Shown here one piece after another: positions 18,150-26,422 of a DNA stretch of 64,000 nt. Source of the stretch: Actibacterium sp. 188UL27-1 (GTDB lineage Bacteria; Pseudomonadota; Alphaproteobacteria; Rhodobacterales; Rhodobacteraceae); contig NZ_JAFEUL010000002.1 of NCBI RefSeq assembly GCF_016901225.1, positions 62,001-126,000 on the forward strand, written 5' to 3'. The position numbers and the translations under genes are program-made. Position 1 is the first letter of the stretch; the number at the start of each line of letters is the position of its first letter. The notes beneath the pieces were generated by a model that saw only the letters and a list, made by a program, of their open reading frames with translations, did not search any database and was not told the DNA's origin.

Positions 18150-18719
18150 CTATTTGGATGAGGTCAGCGTGATGCCGGGTGGGGTGGGCCAGTGGCCGGT
18201 TTCTTCCCTGCCCATGAAATCTGTGTAACGCGCCACGACCTGTCCTGCGGCGTCGGTTAACGTGAAAACGGGGTTAGCCAACATCGCCCCAGCCGGACTG
18301 GATGTAGGGCACTGGTGTGCCATCGGGCAAGGCGAAGATCTTGCGTTCCGCCCCTTCAGAATCATCGTAATCCGCGAAATAGTCGTCATGGGGGTCCATG
18401 TCGGGCTTGGAGGTCAAGAAGACCTCCATCGCGGCATGGGTTGTTGGCATACAGATGCAGGTCATTCCGGCATCGACGGCCCAGGTGCCGATATCGGCAC
18501 CACCGGACACGGTGCCGCCGGATATGGGAATATCAGCTCAGGCGGGCGTCTGCCAAAAGGCAAGGGGGTCGATGATGCAGGCTTTGGCATCCGGCGTCGG
18601 AAGTAGGCCCGCCACGGTGACCTCCAGCTTGCTGTCCGTCTTTGCACAGATCCGGTCCGCGCAGTCACGCCGGTATCCCGGGGCTTTCGTTTGCTAAAGA
18701 GCCGTTGCAACCGGGACAT
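18150..18719 (-). pseudogene. Decayed DUF4241-family gene
   Basis: The N-terminus MSRLQRLFSKRK starts at 18719, then the sense frame shifts to CADRICAKTDSKLEVTVAGL and PTPDAKACIIDPLAFWQTPA, followed by a TGA at 18538-18540. Past the TGA the same frame resumes with IGTWAVDAGMTCICM and PYIQSGWGDVG, then a one-base shift gives NPVFTLTDAAGQVVARYTDF. The VDAG, SGWGD and DF blocks are those of DUF4241 proteins. The segment between the DP block and VDAG is much too short, so there is also an internal deletion. At least two frameshifts, one stop and a deletion. It sits between the SPFH and zinc-ribbon genes in their operon orientation. Confidence 0.65.
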
Positions 18720-18749
18720 GTGGGCCGCCTCCCTGGCGGGTACGGGGGA

Positions 18750-19892
18750 TTACACGCCCGGCGGTGGGGGTGGAGGCAGGATCGTGAAAAGCTGCGCCAG
18801 TTCCTGGACATCTTCGGCCTTTTTCCAACCGTCCTGACCCGCCGTCCAGACATGGGTATCACGGTCAAACGCGCCCTCGGTGGCCATCTGACCCAGCCGC
18901 GCTTTTGAGAAGGGGCCGGTCGTCAGGCCGTTCTTCGCGATGTGCCAGACATGTTCGACAGGCGGAGGAGGTGGCGGGGCGGGTGCCGCAGTGGGCGCGG
19001 GCTGCGGGGCGGCCCCCCAGGGCCCTTGCTGGGCGCCTTGATTGCCCATCATCATGTTGCCCATGGCCATCCCCATACCGGCGCCGAGGCCGGCGCCCAT
19101 CGTGCCCCCGCCGCCAGGGTTTTGGGCGGCAGAGGTCATGGCTTCGGCTGCGGAATACTGGGTGAATTTACCCAGATCGCCTGCCAGACCCATGGAGGTT
19201 CGCTTGTCCAGGGCGGCCTCGACCGCCGGTGGCAGGGAGATGTTCTCGATGTAAAGTTCGGGCATGGTCAGGCCGTATTCCGTCAGTGTCTTGCTAACCT
19301 CGGCCGCAACCAGTTTGCCCATATCGCCGGTATTTGCGGCCATATCCAGTACGGGGATGCCTGATCCGGCAATGACCCGGCTTGCTTCCTGGACGATGAT
19401 GTTGCGGATCTGGTAGCTGATCTCGTCCATTGTGAACTCGCCATCCGTGCCCACGATTTCAGTCATGAAGCGGGCGGCTTCGGTCACGCGGATGGAGTAG
19501 GAGCCAAAGGCGCGAATGCGGGTCGGCCCAAATTCCGGGTCCCGCAGCATGACCGGGTTCTTGGTGCCCCATTTCAGATCGTTAAAGCGGGTGGTGGAGA
19601 TGAAATAGATCTCGGATTTGAACGGGCTTTTGAACCCATGATCCCAATGCTGCAGCGTGGTCATGATGGGCATGTTGTTGGTTTCAAGCATGTAGAGGCC
19701 GGGCGTGAAAACATCCGCCAACTGCCCTTCATGGACGAAAACGGCGGCCTGGCCTTCACGCACGGTCAGCTTGGCACCATATTTGATCTCGTGGCCCTCA
19801 CGCTCAAACCGCCAGACCATCGTGTCACGGGTATCGTCAGTCCAGTGGATGACATCGATGAACTGACCCGAGAGAAAGTCGAAAATACCCAT
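18750..19892 (-). CDS. SPFH-domain protein with C-terminal GYF_2 domain
   Basis: 380 residues from the ATG at 19892 (MGIFDFLSGQFIDVIHW). An SPFH/virion-core (YdjI-like) region fills about 1-250 with VREGQAAVFVHEGQLADVFT. A Gly/Met-rich then Pro/Ala-rich linker follows (about 258-325). A GYF_2 domain (about 325-378, WHIAKNGLTTGPFSKARLGQ) ends the protein, with a proline tail. SPFH proteins scaffold membrane microdomains; GYF_2 domains bind proline-rich partners. It belongs to the XpaC-TelA cluster, which suggests a membrane-stress complex. Confidence 0.85.
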   Translation of the reverse strand: MGIFDFLSGQFIDVIHWTDDTRDTMVWRFEREGHEIKYGAKLTVREGQAAVFVHEGQLADVFTPGLYMLETNNMPIMTTLQHWDHGFKSPFKSEIYFISTTRFNDLKWGTKNPVMLRDPEFGPTRIRAFGSYSIRVTEAARFMTEIVGTDGEFTMDEISYQIRNIIVQEASRVIAGSGIPVLDMAANTGDMGKLVAAEVSKTLTEYGLTMPELYIENISLPPAVEAALDKRTSMGLAGDLGKFTQYSAAEAMTSAAQNPGGGGTMGAGLGAGMGMAMGNMMMGNQGAQQGPWGAAPQPAPTAAPAPPPPPPVEHVWHIAKNGLTTGPFSKARLGQMATEGAFDRDTHVWTAGQDGWKKAEDVQELAQLFTILPPPPPPGV

Positions 19893-19988
19893 GACCCTGC
19901 CTTTCATTCGCGCATGCGTTGGGGGATTTATATCGGTGCTCCGGTCAGGCGGCCAGAGTGAATGACCACGGCGCCTCGCCCGCTGCGA

Positions 19989-20936
19989 TCAACTGGTGCC
20001 GTCGGTCAGTTCGGTCGCGATGGTACGGATGATCGGGCGGGCCTCGGCTTCGGTCATGCCGACTTTGAGGCGCCGGTCATAGAGGATTTGCAACAGCAGC
20101 TCATCGTGGGTCGTGAGCAGGCCAAACTCCTCATCATCATTGAAGATCGAGGGGCGGGCCGCGGGGCTGTCATTGGCCAGACCCAGACCCTGGGCGATCT
20201 CTTCATGCAGGCAAGACAGGCGTAGCAAGTCGGGATGCTCCCCCCGGATCACGGCAACTGCGCGCGAATAGCCCCGCTTGCCCGCGGCGCTGTTGGCCAG
20301 GACGACACAAAAGATGTCCTTTGGCAGATCCTCGATCAGGCGGATATCGGCGGGGGAAATACCCTGCATCAGGCTGCGGATTTGCGGACCGGCGGCGCGG
20401 CGCTCATCCTCGTTCAGGACCAGGACATGGAAGTTGGCGGCACCCTCGGTCAGGGTGATCGGATGGCCCGTCACGCGGTTTAGGCGACTGACATATTTGG
20501 CGACGTCGCTGCGGTCACCGCTGCGCTGCGCCTCGGGCACGCTGTCGCCAAAGCGCAGTTTCACGCGCACGGGCTGCTCCCACCGGCGCAGGCTGCTTTG
20601 ACGCTGCTGGGCCACAAGTGTGCCGCCTTGGCTGACATATTCGTCAAACAGCGCGATGCGCACGAAATTTTCCGCCAGCATCCGGTCGGTGAAAGGCACG
20701 TCGGGGCCGCCCCCATCGCGACGCAACAGGCCTTGGCCCACCAGATCGTTTTCCACCCGTGTATAATGCATGGTCAAGGCACGGCTGGCTGCGGACCTGG
20801 GCGCGGTTGCCGTGCCTTTGGCGCTGTCAGATTGTGGCGGGGCCGCCGGTTTGGTAGCGGGGCCGATCGCTGGATCGCATCCCGCCAACAGGACCGTCAG
20901 GGCAATGCCGGGTAAAAAGACCTGTCCCCATGGCAT
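19989..20936 (-). CDS. DUF2927 lipoprotein
   Basis: 315 residues from the ATG at 20936, seven bases after the telA stop. The N-terminus is a lipoprotein signal, MPWGQVFLPGIALTVLLAGC, with Cys at the lipobox, followed by a low-complexity Pro/Ala linker. The DUF2927 domain carries FVRIALFDEY and a late SCLHEEIAQGLGLAND motif, where HEE recalls metallopeptidase-like sites. The open frame upstream to 21161 is antisense-like overlap with telA and is not part of this gene. Probably anchored in the periplasm. The function is unknown. Confidence 0.8.
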   Translation of the reverse strand: MPWGQVFLPGIALTVLLAGCDPAIGPATKPAAPPQSDSAKGTATAPRSAASRALTMHYTRVENDLVGQGLLRRDGGGPDVPFTDRMLAENFVRIALFDEYVSQGGTLVAQQRQSSLRRWEQPVRVKLRFGDSVPEAQRSGDRSDVAKYVSRLNRVTGHPITLTEGAANFHVLVLNEDERRAAGPQIRSLMQGISPADIRLIEDLPKDIFCVVLANSAAGKRGYSRAVAVIRGEHPDLLRLSCLHEEIAQGLGLANDSPAARPSIFNDDEEFGLLTTHDELLLQILYDRRLKVGMTEAEARPIIRTIATELTDGTS

Positions 20937-20943
20937 GGTGTCA

Positions 20944-22143
20944 TCAGGCGCCCGGCACAGCCGTGGCTGCAACATCGCCGGTGCCGGTCTTGCGGGCCTT
21001 GGCGGCGACAAGCGTGTCGCGCAGTTCGGTTTCCATCTTTTGCAACTCAGTCTCGGCCTCGGCCCGCTTGCGCTTGCCTGCATCGGCGATCTCAAGGCTT
21101 TCCTCGATCGTGGCGACCAATTCGGCATTGGCGGTCTTGACGGCCTCGATATCAAAGACACCCCGCTCCATCTCTTCGCGGACCACCTTGTTGGTTTCGC
21201 GCAGGTTTCTCGCGTTCGAGGTCAGCAGTTCATTGGTCAGGTCATTAGCATCGCGTACGGCCTCTGCTGCCTCACGGCTGCGTTGGATCGTGACGGCCTG
21301 GGCCAGTTGCGTCTCCCACAGAGGCACCGTGTTCACCAGGGTCGAGTTGATCTTGGTCACCAGGCTCTTGTCGTTTTCCTGGACCAGCCTGATCGAGGGG
21401 AGGGATTGCATCGTCACCTGGCGGGTCAGCTTCAGGTCATGAACCCGGCGCTCCAGATCGTCGCGCGCGGCGCGCAGGTCCCGCAGTTCTTGTGCCTTGA
21501 TCACCTGGTCATCTTCGGGCGCGGCGGCGACCTCGGCCTCCTTGGCGGGGATCAGGGTGTTGTCCAGCTCAAGCAGCTTTTCCTCACCGGCGGCGATATA
21601 AAGCGCCAATTCGTCATAGAAATCGAGGGTCTTTTCGTAGAGCAGATCCAGCGATTTGATGTCTTTCAGAAGCGTATGTTCATGCTTCAATAGGGTGTCG
21701 GTGATCTTGTCGATCTGGCCTTGCACGTTTTCGAACCGAGCCAGAAAATTGGCAAAAGGTGCGGCTTTGCCGGTTAAGCGTTCCCACCAGCTTGCCTTGC
21801 GGCGCACATCCAATTCGCTGACGGAAAAGCCGCGGATCGTGGTCACCATGCTGCGCAGGCTATCGCCTGCGGGGCCCACATCCTTGTTCTTCACATCGGC
21901 CAGCATCGCCTGGCTGATCTGCTGCAATTCGGCCTGGGCGGCCGAGCCGAAGGATACGATGGAATTGGTATCCGTCATGTCGATCTCGCCCATCCGCTTG
22001 CGGATCGCTTCGCTGACCGGAGCATCCGCCTGCGCCAGTGGTACGATGGCATCCGCCGCTTTGGGTTCGGGCAGCAACACTTCGGTGATTTCCTTGACCT
22101 GCACCAGATCGGCTTCGGCCTGTTGGCGGACGGTTTCAGACAT
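20944..22143 (-). CDS. telA: Toxic anion resistance protein (TelA family)
   Basis: 399 residues, full length for TelA/KlaA. It is largely helical with long coiled-coil stretches (EVAAAPEDDQVIKAQELRDL, KRKRAEAETELQKMETELRD). Motifs NFLARFENVQGQIDKITDTL and MQSLPSIRLVQENDKSLVTK are typical of the family. TelA-type proteins are linked to tellurite and envelope-stress resistance by an unknown mechanism. It is adjacent to XpaC, its usual partner, with the DUF2927 lipoprotein gene 7 bp downstream. Confidence 0.93.
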   Translation of the reverse strand: MSETVRQQAEADLVQVKEITEVLLPEPKAADAIVPLAQADAPVSEAIRKRMGEIDMTDTNSIVSFGSAAQAELQQISQAMLADVKNKDVGPAGDSLRSMVTTIRGFSVSELDVRRKASWWERLTGKAAPFANFLARFENVQGQIDKITDTLLKHEHTLLKDIKSLDLLYEKTLDFYDELALYIAAGEEKLLELDNTLIPAKEAEVAAAPEDDQVIKAQELRDLRAARDDLERRVHDLKLTRQVTMQSLPSIRLVQENDKSLVTKINSTLVNTVPLWETQLAQAVTIQRSREAAEAVRDANDLTNELLTSNARNLRETNKVVREEMERGVFDIEAVKTANAELVATIEESLEIADAGKRKRAEAETELQKMETELRDTLVAAKARKTGTGDVAATAVPGA

Positions 22144-22166
22144 GAATGGCTCCCTTCACACTCTTT

Positions 22167-23048
22167 CTATTCGGCGCGAACGCCTTCGCGCTGCAAGCGG
22201 TCGCGCAGCACTTCAATTTCGATGTCCAGATCACTGCGGTCATCAAGCAACAGTTTCTCGGTCCGGGCGGCAAAGTTTTGCTCAAGATCGTCCAGCAGCG
22301 CCTCATAATCGGCGCGGGCCTGCTGATCGCCATTTCGAGTGTAGAGGTCGACAAACTTGACCGTCGCGTCCTTGGCCCCGACCAAATAGACGCTCAGAAA
22401 TTTGCGGGCGGCCGTCAGGTCGCGGGGATCGTCTTCGATCGTGCGAAACATCTCGCGCGCAGTGGCCTGAAAACCGTTCACACGGTCGGTCAGTGGGCGA
22501 TCGGCGACACGCAGCATGGCGTCGGACATGGCTTTTAGCTGGCTCTCGGCCTCATCGATGGCGCGTGCGACGCGATCCTGCTGGAACGTATCGATCCCTT
22601 CCATTCCCTTGTCCGACATTGGATCAAGGCCAAAGGAAAAGGCGTGGAGCCCAGCCCCTAACAAGCCAAAAATCAGGGGGTTTACAAAGCCTTCGCCGAT
22701 GGTGAAGCCCGCCAGCGCCATTCCGATGCCGGTCAGTGCCGAGCCAAAGATCTTGCGCGGAAAAGCGGGGCGGCGGGCGACCCGGCGGCCCAGATAAGCA
22801 TCCTCCGCCTCCAGCCCTTCCCGTGTCAGCCAGGCGGCGAGCAGGAGTGTAGCGAGGGCAACCAGATCCAGCGCCATGCCCACAGGTTCCGACCAAAAGG
22901 CGGTGATGATCAGTGGCAGTGGGGCCAGGAACAGGAAATTGACGCGACTGCCTGCTTTGCTGCGCCGTTTGCCCGCAAAGGCATTGGGTTTGGCCGCATT
23001 GCCAGACGGGCCACCGGGGCTGTGTTTGCCGCCAAACCGTTGCGCCAC
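22167..23048 (-). CDS. XpaC-like membrane protein
   Basis: 293 residues with a GTG start at 23048, three bases after the stop of a 27-aa membrane peptide. A basic N-terminus (KRRSKAGSR) precedes two hydrophobic hairpins (about 37-72 and 100-135). The C-terminal half is cytoplasmic and helical (DRVARAIDEAESQLKAMSDA, FLSVYLVGAKDATVKFVDLY), as in the XpaC family named after 5-bromo-4-chloroindolyl phosphate hydrolysis. It always neighbours TelA and likely forms the membrane part of the same complex. Confidence 0.85.
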   Translation of the reverse strand: MAQRFGGKHSPGGPSGNAAKPNAFAGKRRSKAGSRVNFLFLAPLPLIITAFWSEPVGMALDLVALATLLLAAWLTREGLEAEDAYLGRRVARRPAFPRKIFGSALTGIGMALAGFTIGEGFVNPLIFGLLGAGLHAFSFGLDPMSDKGMEGIDTFQQDRVARAIDEAESQLKAMSDAMLRVADRPLTDRVNGFQATAREMFRTIEDDPRDLTAARKFLSVYLVGAKDATVKFVDLYTRNGDQQARADYEALLDDLEQNFAARTEKLLLDDRSDLDIEIEVLRDRLQREGVRAE

Positions 23049-23051
23049 GGG

Positions 23052-23135
23052 TCAGGCTCCGCCACTGGCGCTGACGTAAAGCATCAGCGCCAAAAGTACG
23101 AAAAAGGCCAATTTTTGCAGGCCGGTCCCAGACAT
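23052..23135 (-). CDS. 27-residue single-helix membrane microprotein
   Basis: ATG at 23135, TGA at 23054-23052. The peptide opens MSGTGLQKLAFFVLL, continues with a short hydrophobic stretch (ALMLYVSA) and ends SGGA, giving one predicted membrane helix. The following GTG of xpaC starts 3 bp after the stop, so translation is probably coupled. It heads the XpaC/TelA operon. It is too short for homology claims, but the helix and placement argue that it is real. Confidence 0.55.
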   Translation of the reverse strand: MSGTGLQKLAFFVLLALMLYVSASGGA

Positions 23136-23198
23136 GTTCGCAATCGCCCCGTCACATTCCTCAACGTGTATATCGCAATGGCCGGGGGCTCACCAGTG

Positions 23199-23993
23199 CT
23201 AACGCGGATGCTGACGGCGGCGGCGCACGGGTTTCTTTTTGGGCGGTACGGGGTTGCCAACTGTATCGAGGCCAAGTTGGTCACGCAGGACGCGGGCCTT
23301 GATCTCTTCAACCGCGCCGGGTTTCAGATCGCCCAGCCGGAACGGGCCGTAGCTGACGCGGATCAGGCGGTTAACGGTCAAGCCGATTTCCTCCATGGCG
23401 CGGCGGATTTCGCGATTTTTACCCTCGCGCAGGCTGACCGTGATCCAGGCATTGGCGCCTTGCTGGCGGTCGAGCGTGATGGTCATGGGCTGAAACCGTT
23501 CGCCCTGGGCGGTCACCCCTTTGCGCAGGGGCTCGAACGTGGCCTCTTCGGGCGTGCCTTTCAGGCGGACGCGGTATTTGCGGACCCAACCGGTGGCAGG
23601 CAATTCCAGGCGACGCTTGATCGCGCCGTCATTCGTTAAAAGCAACAGCCCCTCGGAATTGATATCCAGCCGCCCGACCGAGACCACCCGGGGCAGGTCG
23701 TCCGGCAGTGCCTGAAACACCGTCGGACGACCCTTTTCATCGCGCTCCGTCGTGACCAGCCCGGTGGGCTTGTGGTAAAGCCAAAGGCGCGGCGGTTCGG
23801 CGGCGGCAATGGGCTTTCCGTCGACGGATATAACATCGCTGTCGGTGACGTTGCGCGCCGGACTGTCGATGCGCACGCTGTTGATGGCAACACGGCCCTC
23901 GGCGATCATCCGTTCGGCTTCGCGGCGGGAGGCGATACCGGCGCGGGCCAGCACCTTTGCGATGCGGTCGCCTTTGGGTGTTTTGTCAGACAT
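23199..23993 (-). CDS. rluB: rRNA pseudouridine synthase (RluB/RsuA family)
   Basis: 264 residues from the ATG at 23993 (MSDKTPKGDRIAKVLARAG). An N-terminal S4 RNA-binding domain (about 8-65) is followed by the catalytic domain with the active Asp in VGRLDINSEGLLLLTNDGA. Conserved YHKPTGLVTT and LREGKNREIRRAM support the RsuA/RluB/E/F branch. A basic tail (KKKPVRRRRQHPR) is typical of RluB. It modifies large-subunit rRNA near the peptidyl-transferase centre. Divergent from tadA, a common arrangement. Confidence 0.9.
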   Translation of the reverse strand: MSDKTPKGDRIAKVLARAGIASRREAERMIAEGRVAINSVRIDSPARNVTDSDVISVDGKPIAAAEPPRLWLYHKPTGLVTTERDEKGRPTVFQALPDDLPRVVSVGRLDINSEGLLLLTNDGAIKRRLELPATGWVRKYRVRLKGTPEEATFEPLRKGVTAQGERFQPMTITLDRQQGANAWITVSLREGKNREIRRAMEEIGLTVNRLIRVSYGPFRLGDLKPGAVEEIKARVLRDQLGLDTVGNPVPPKKKPVRRRRQHPR

Positions 23994-24038
23994 ATGAAAG
24001 GCTTGCCGCGCTGAGTTAAGGTGCGTATCAGAAAGTGA

Positions 24039-24491
24039 ATGGCAGGGTTTACCAGTTATATGCATCTGGCGCTAGAGGAGGCGCGGTTGGCCGGGGCTCG
24101 CGGGGAGGTTCCGGTGGGCGCGGTGGTTGTTTCTGCGGCGGGCGAGGTCGTGGCGCAGGCTGGTAATCGCTGCCGCGAACTGAGCGACCCGACCGCCCAT
24201 GCAGAGATGCTGGTCCTGCGCAAAGCATGTGAGACGATACATTCAGAACGCCTGATAAGTTATTCATTATATGTAACATTGGAGCCATGTGCCATGTGTG
24301 CAGGAGCCATTGCTGCGGCCCGGATTGCGCGGCTTTACTATGCGGCCGGTGATCCGAAATCTGGCGGTGTGGCTCATGGTGCCCGTGTCTTCGACCATCC
24401 GCAATCGCATCACCGTCCCGAGATTTATGACGGGATCGGAGCACAGGAAGCGGAAGCCCTACTCAGGGACTTTTTCGCCGCGAAGCGCTGA
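24039..24491 (+). CDS. tadA: tRNA adenosine(34) deaminase
   Basis: 150 residues, the family length. It converts A34 to inosine in tRNA-Arg(ACG). The zinc site is His54-Ala-Glu56 (PTAHAEML) plus Cys84 and Cys87 (EPCAMCAGA). It starts MAGFTSYMHLALEEARLAGA, divergent from rluB with only 45 bp between starts, so the promoters must overlap. Its TGA forms the first bases of an 11-bp phased repeat array. Confidence 0.95.
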   Translation: MAGFTSYMHLALEEARLAGARGEVPVGAVVVSAAGEVVAQAGNRCRELSDPTAHAEMLVLRKACETIHSERLISYSLYVTLEPCAMCAGAIAAARIARLYYAAGDPKSGGVAHGARVFDHPQSHHRPEIYDGIGAQEAEALLRDFFAAKR

Positions 24492-24543
24492 GGCACAGGG
24501 CATGCACAATCGATGCACAACCCGTACATATCCCATACATACG
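24491..24543 (+). repeat. 11-bp phased array B (ATGCACA-type units)
   Basis: Five units start exactly 11 bp apart: AGGCACAGGGC (24491), ATGCACAATCG (24502), ATGCACAACCC (24513), GTACATATCCC (24524) and a terminal ATACATACG (24535). The first unit shares its first base with the tadA stop codon. The architecture matches arrays at 6276-6317 and 52853-52894. The function is unknown. Confidence 0.75.
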
Positions 24544-24879
24544 CTCCGCGCGCTGGTGGAGGGATTGGTTAACGAACTAGAAGTGATCGGATCGCAACCG
24601 ATACGGTCGATCAGAGACCAACTCGTGCTGCAAAATGCTGTTGATATAGGTGAATGTGCGCGACTGTCCGGTCTTCCTCTTTCTCATGACCCAGTATCCT
24701 TACTTCCGGGTCTCCGGCAAACAAGGGGCGGTTCAGCTGATTGATCGTATATCCAAGAGCGGTCATGTCAGGCGGGGCATCGTGCGCGCGTGAAAGCTTT
24801 GCTTGGTGGGTACAAGGCGATCAGAATGCAGTTGAATTGCCATTGCCCGCTTGAGCGACGTGCGACTTGCGAAACGCAG
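24544..24879. other. Gene-free interval between tadA and the flippase gene
   Basis: Both neighbours end here (convergent). A 51-codon minus-strand frame (24766-24611, MTALGYTINQLNRPL...) has a poor start context and no recognisable family; it may be a gene remnant. A GGTTAAC element lies at about 24568, as also near array A. No terminator hairpin with a T-run is evident. Confidence 0.4.
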
Positions 24880-26325
24880 CTAGGATTTGAAGAATTGGAT
24901 GGCGGCGCGGAGGTTTTTGCGGTCGATCAGGGCGGTGAGGGCGAGGGCGGCGAGGGAGAGGGCGATGGCCATGGCGCTTTCGGTCCAGTGGCCCGGGGCG
25001 TAGAGGCTGCGCAAGATGACGTGCAGCGTGACGAACACGGCGGAGACGGCGATGGGGACGGTCAGCGCCCGGCAGCAGGCCCGCATGTCGAGGGGGACGA
25101 CCCGTTGGGCCAGCATCCAGCCGCGTGGCACGAGAAGCACGCCCCAGACGGTGAGGGCGGTGGCGACGGCCTCAAGGCTGATGAAGGCGGCGCCAACGAC
25201 GAGGATGACGCGGAGCAAGGCGCCTTCAAAGGCGAGGCGGACCTGAAGCTCGGTACGACCCACGGCGCGAAAGAGGCTGGCGATGCAGACCAGGCTGACA
25301 GCCTCTATCGCGAGGCCGGTGATGGAGAGGGCGAAGACGGGGGCAACCTCGGCCCAGGTATCGGACAGGAAGACGGTGAAGATGGCCCCGCCCGCCACGG
25401 CGATCATGGCGAGGATCGGGAACAGGATCGCGGCCAGCAGGCGCAGGGAGGCGAGATAGATCTGGACCAACCGTTCAGGGTTGTCCTGCGCCTTGGCCAT
25501 GCGGACATAGACCACCGTGGAGGCCGGACCGGCCAGGCCGTATTGCGGCATGCGGGAAAACCGCTCGCTCATGGAGAATAGACCAAGCGCGCCTTCCCCC
25601 AGGATCTTGCCGATGGCGACCACTGCGGCCTGGCCCCGCGCCGCGCCGATCAGGGAGACGATGATGGCATCGCGGGCAAAGACCAGGTGCCGCCCGATCC
25701 GTGCGGGGTTGAATGTGAATAACGGGCGAAATTCACTGAGCCAGAGGATGCCCGCCAGACGGATCACCGCCAGGGCCAGTTGCTGGGCCACCAGCGCCCA
25801 AACCCCGGCCCCCGCCAGGGCCAGAAGCACAGCGAGGCCGAGGCTGATCACGGTCGTGATCATCTGCACCTTGGCGATGCCGGTATAGTTCTCTCGCCGC
25901 TCGATCTCTGCATTGGGGGCGGCGGAGAGGGCCTGGCAGAGCGGTACGATTGCCAGCGCCATGAGGATGCCGGCCAATTTGGGTTGGTCGAAGAAGGCCG
26001 CCCAAAGGGGGGCAACGGCCAGAATAACCGCGGCCAGGCCCACACCAACTGCCACGAGCAGCCAGAAAACCGTCGACCATTCCTCAAGATCGTAATCCAT
26101 CGCCCGGATGAGCGAGCGCCCCAAACCGGCATCGCTGAGGACCTGGGTAAAGATCACGACCGTCATGGCCATGGCCATCAACGCGAATTCCTCGATCGTC
26201 AGTTGGCGCGCGACAATGGGCAGGACGATGATCTGGGAGAGGGCCAGGAAGGCCCGGGCCGAGACCAACGAGCCGATATTGACGAAAAACCCCTTGGCCG
26301 CCTTGGGCCCGGTCGAAGATGACAT
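24880..26325 (-). CDS. Oligosaccharide flippase (Wzx/MOP family)
   Basis: 481 residues from the ATG at 26325 (MSSSTGPKAAK); an ATG five codons upstream is also possible. It has twelve to fourteen hydrophobic segments typical of the polysaccharide transporter family. The N-terminal motif ARAFLALSQIIVLPIVARQL and the later FSMSERFSRMPQYGLAGPAS match the family. It would move lipid-linked oligosaccharide across the inner membrane. No glycosyltransferases or polymerase lie nearby, so the glycan is unknown and the gene is an orphan here. Confidence 0.88.
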   Translation of the reverse strand: MSSSTGPKAAKGFFVNIGSLVSARAFLALSQIIVLPIVARQLTIEEFALMAMAMTVVIFTQVLSDAGLGRSLIRAMDYDLEEWSTVFWLLVAVGVGLAAVILAVAPLWAAFFDQPKLAGILMALAIVPLCQALSAAPNAEIERRENYTGIAKVQMITTVISLGLAVLLALAGAGVWALVAQQLALAVIRLAGILWLSEFRPLFTFNPARIGRHLVFARDAIIVSLIGAARGQAAVVAIGKILGEGALGLFSMSERFSRMPQYGLAGPASTVVYVRMAKAQDNPERLVQIYLASLRLLAAILFPILAMIAVAGGAIFTVFLSDTWAEVAPVFALSITGLAIEAVSLVCIASLFRAVGRTELQVRLAFEGALLRVILVVGAAFISLEAVATALTVWGVLLVPRGWMLAQRVVPLDMRACCRALTVPIAVSAVFVTLHVILRSLYAPGHWTESAMAIALSLAALALTALIDRKNLRAAIQFFKS

Positions 26326-26422
26326 AATGCACACTTTCAAATTCGGCGGATGCCCGTGCGGCTGATAACTTGCCGCCGCGCGAAGGCAAAGGATTAACGA
26401 CCGGCCGTTTGGTTTGGAGAGA

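Noticed and set aside
24611-24766. 51-codon minus-strand ORF after tadA
   Set aside because: No ribosome-binding site or recognisable family; kept only as a possible remnant in the gap description.
24790-25581. Long plus-strand frame rich in Gly, Asp and Glu
   Set aside because: It is the antisense of the flippase gene; low-complexity composition results from the hydrophobic codons of the opposite strand.
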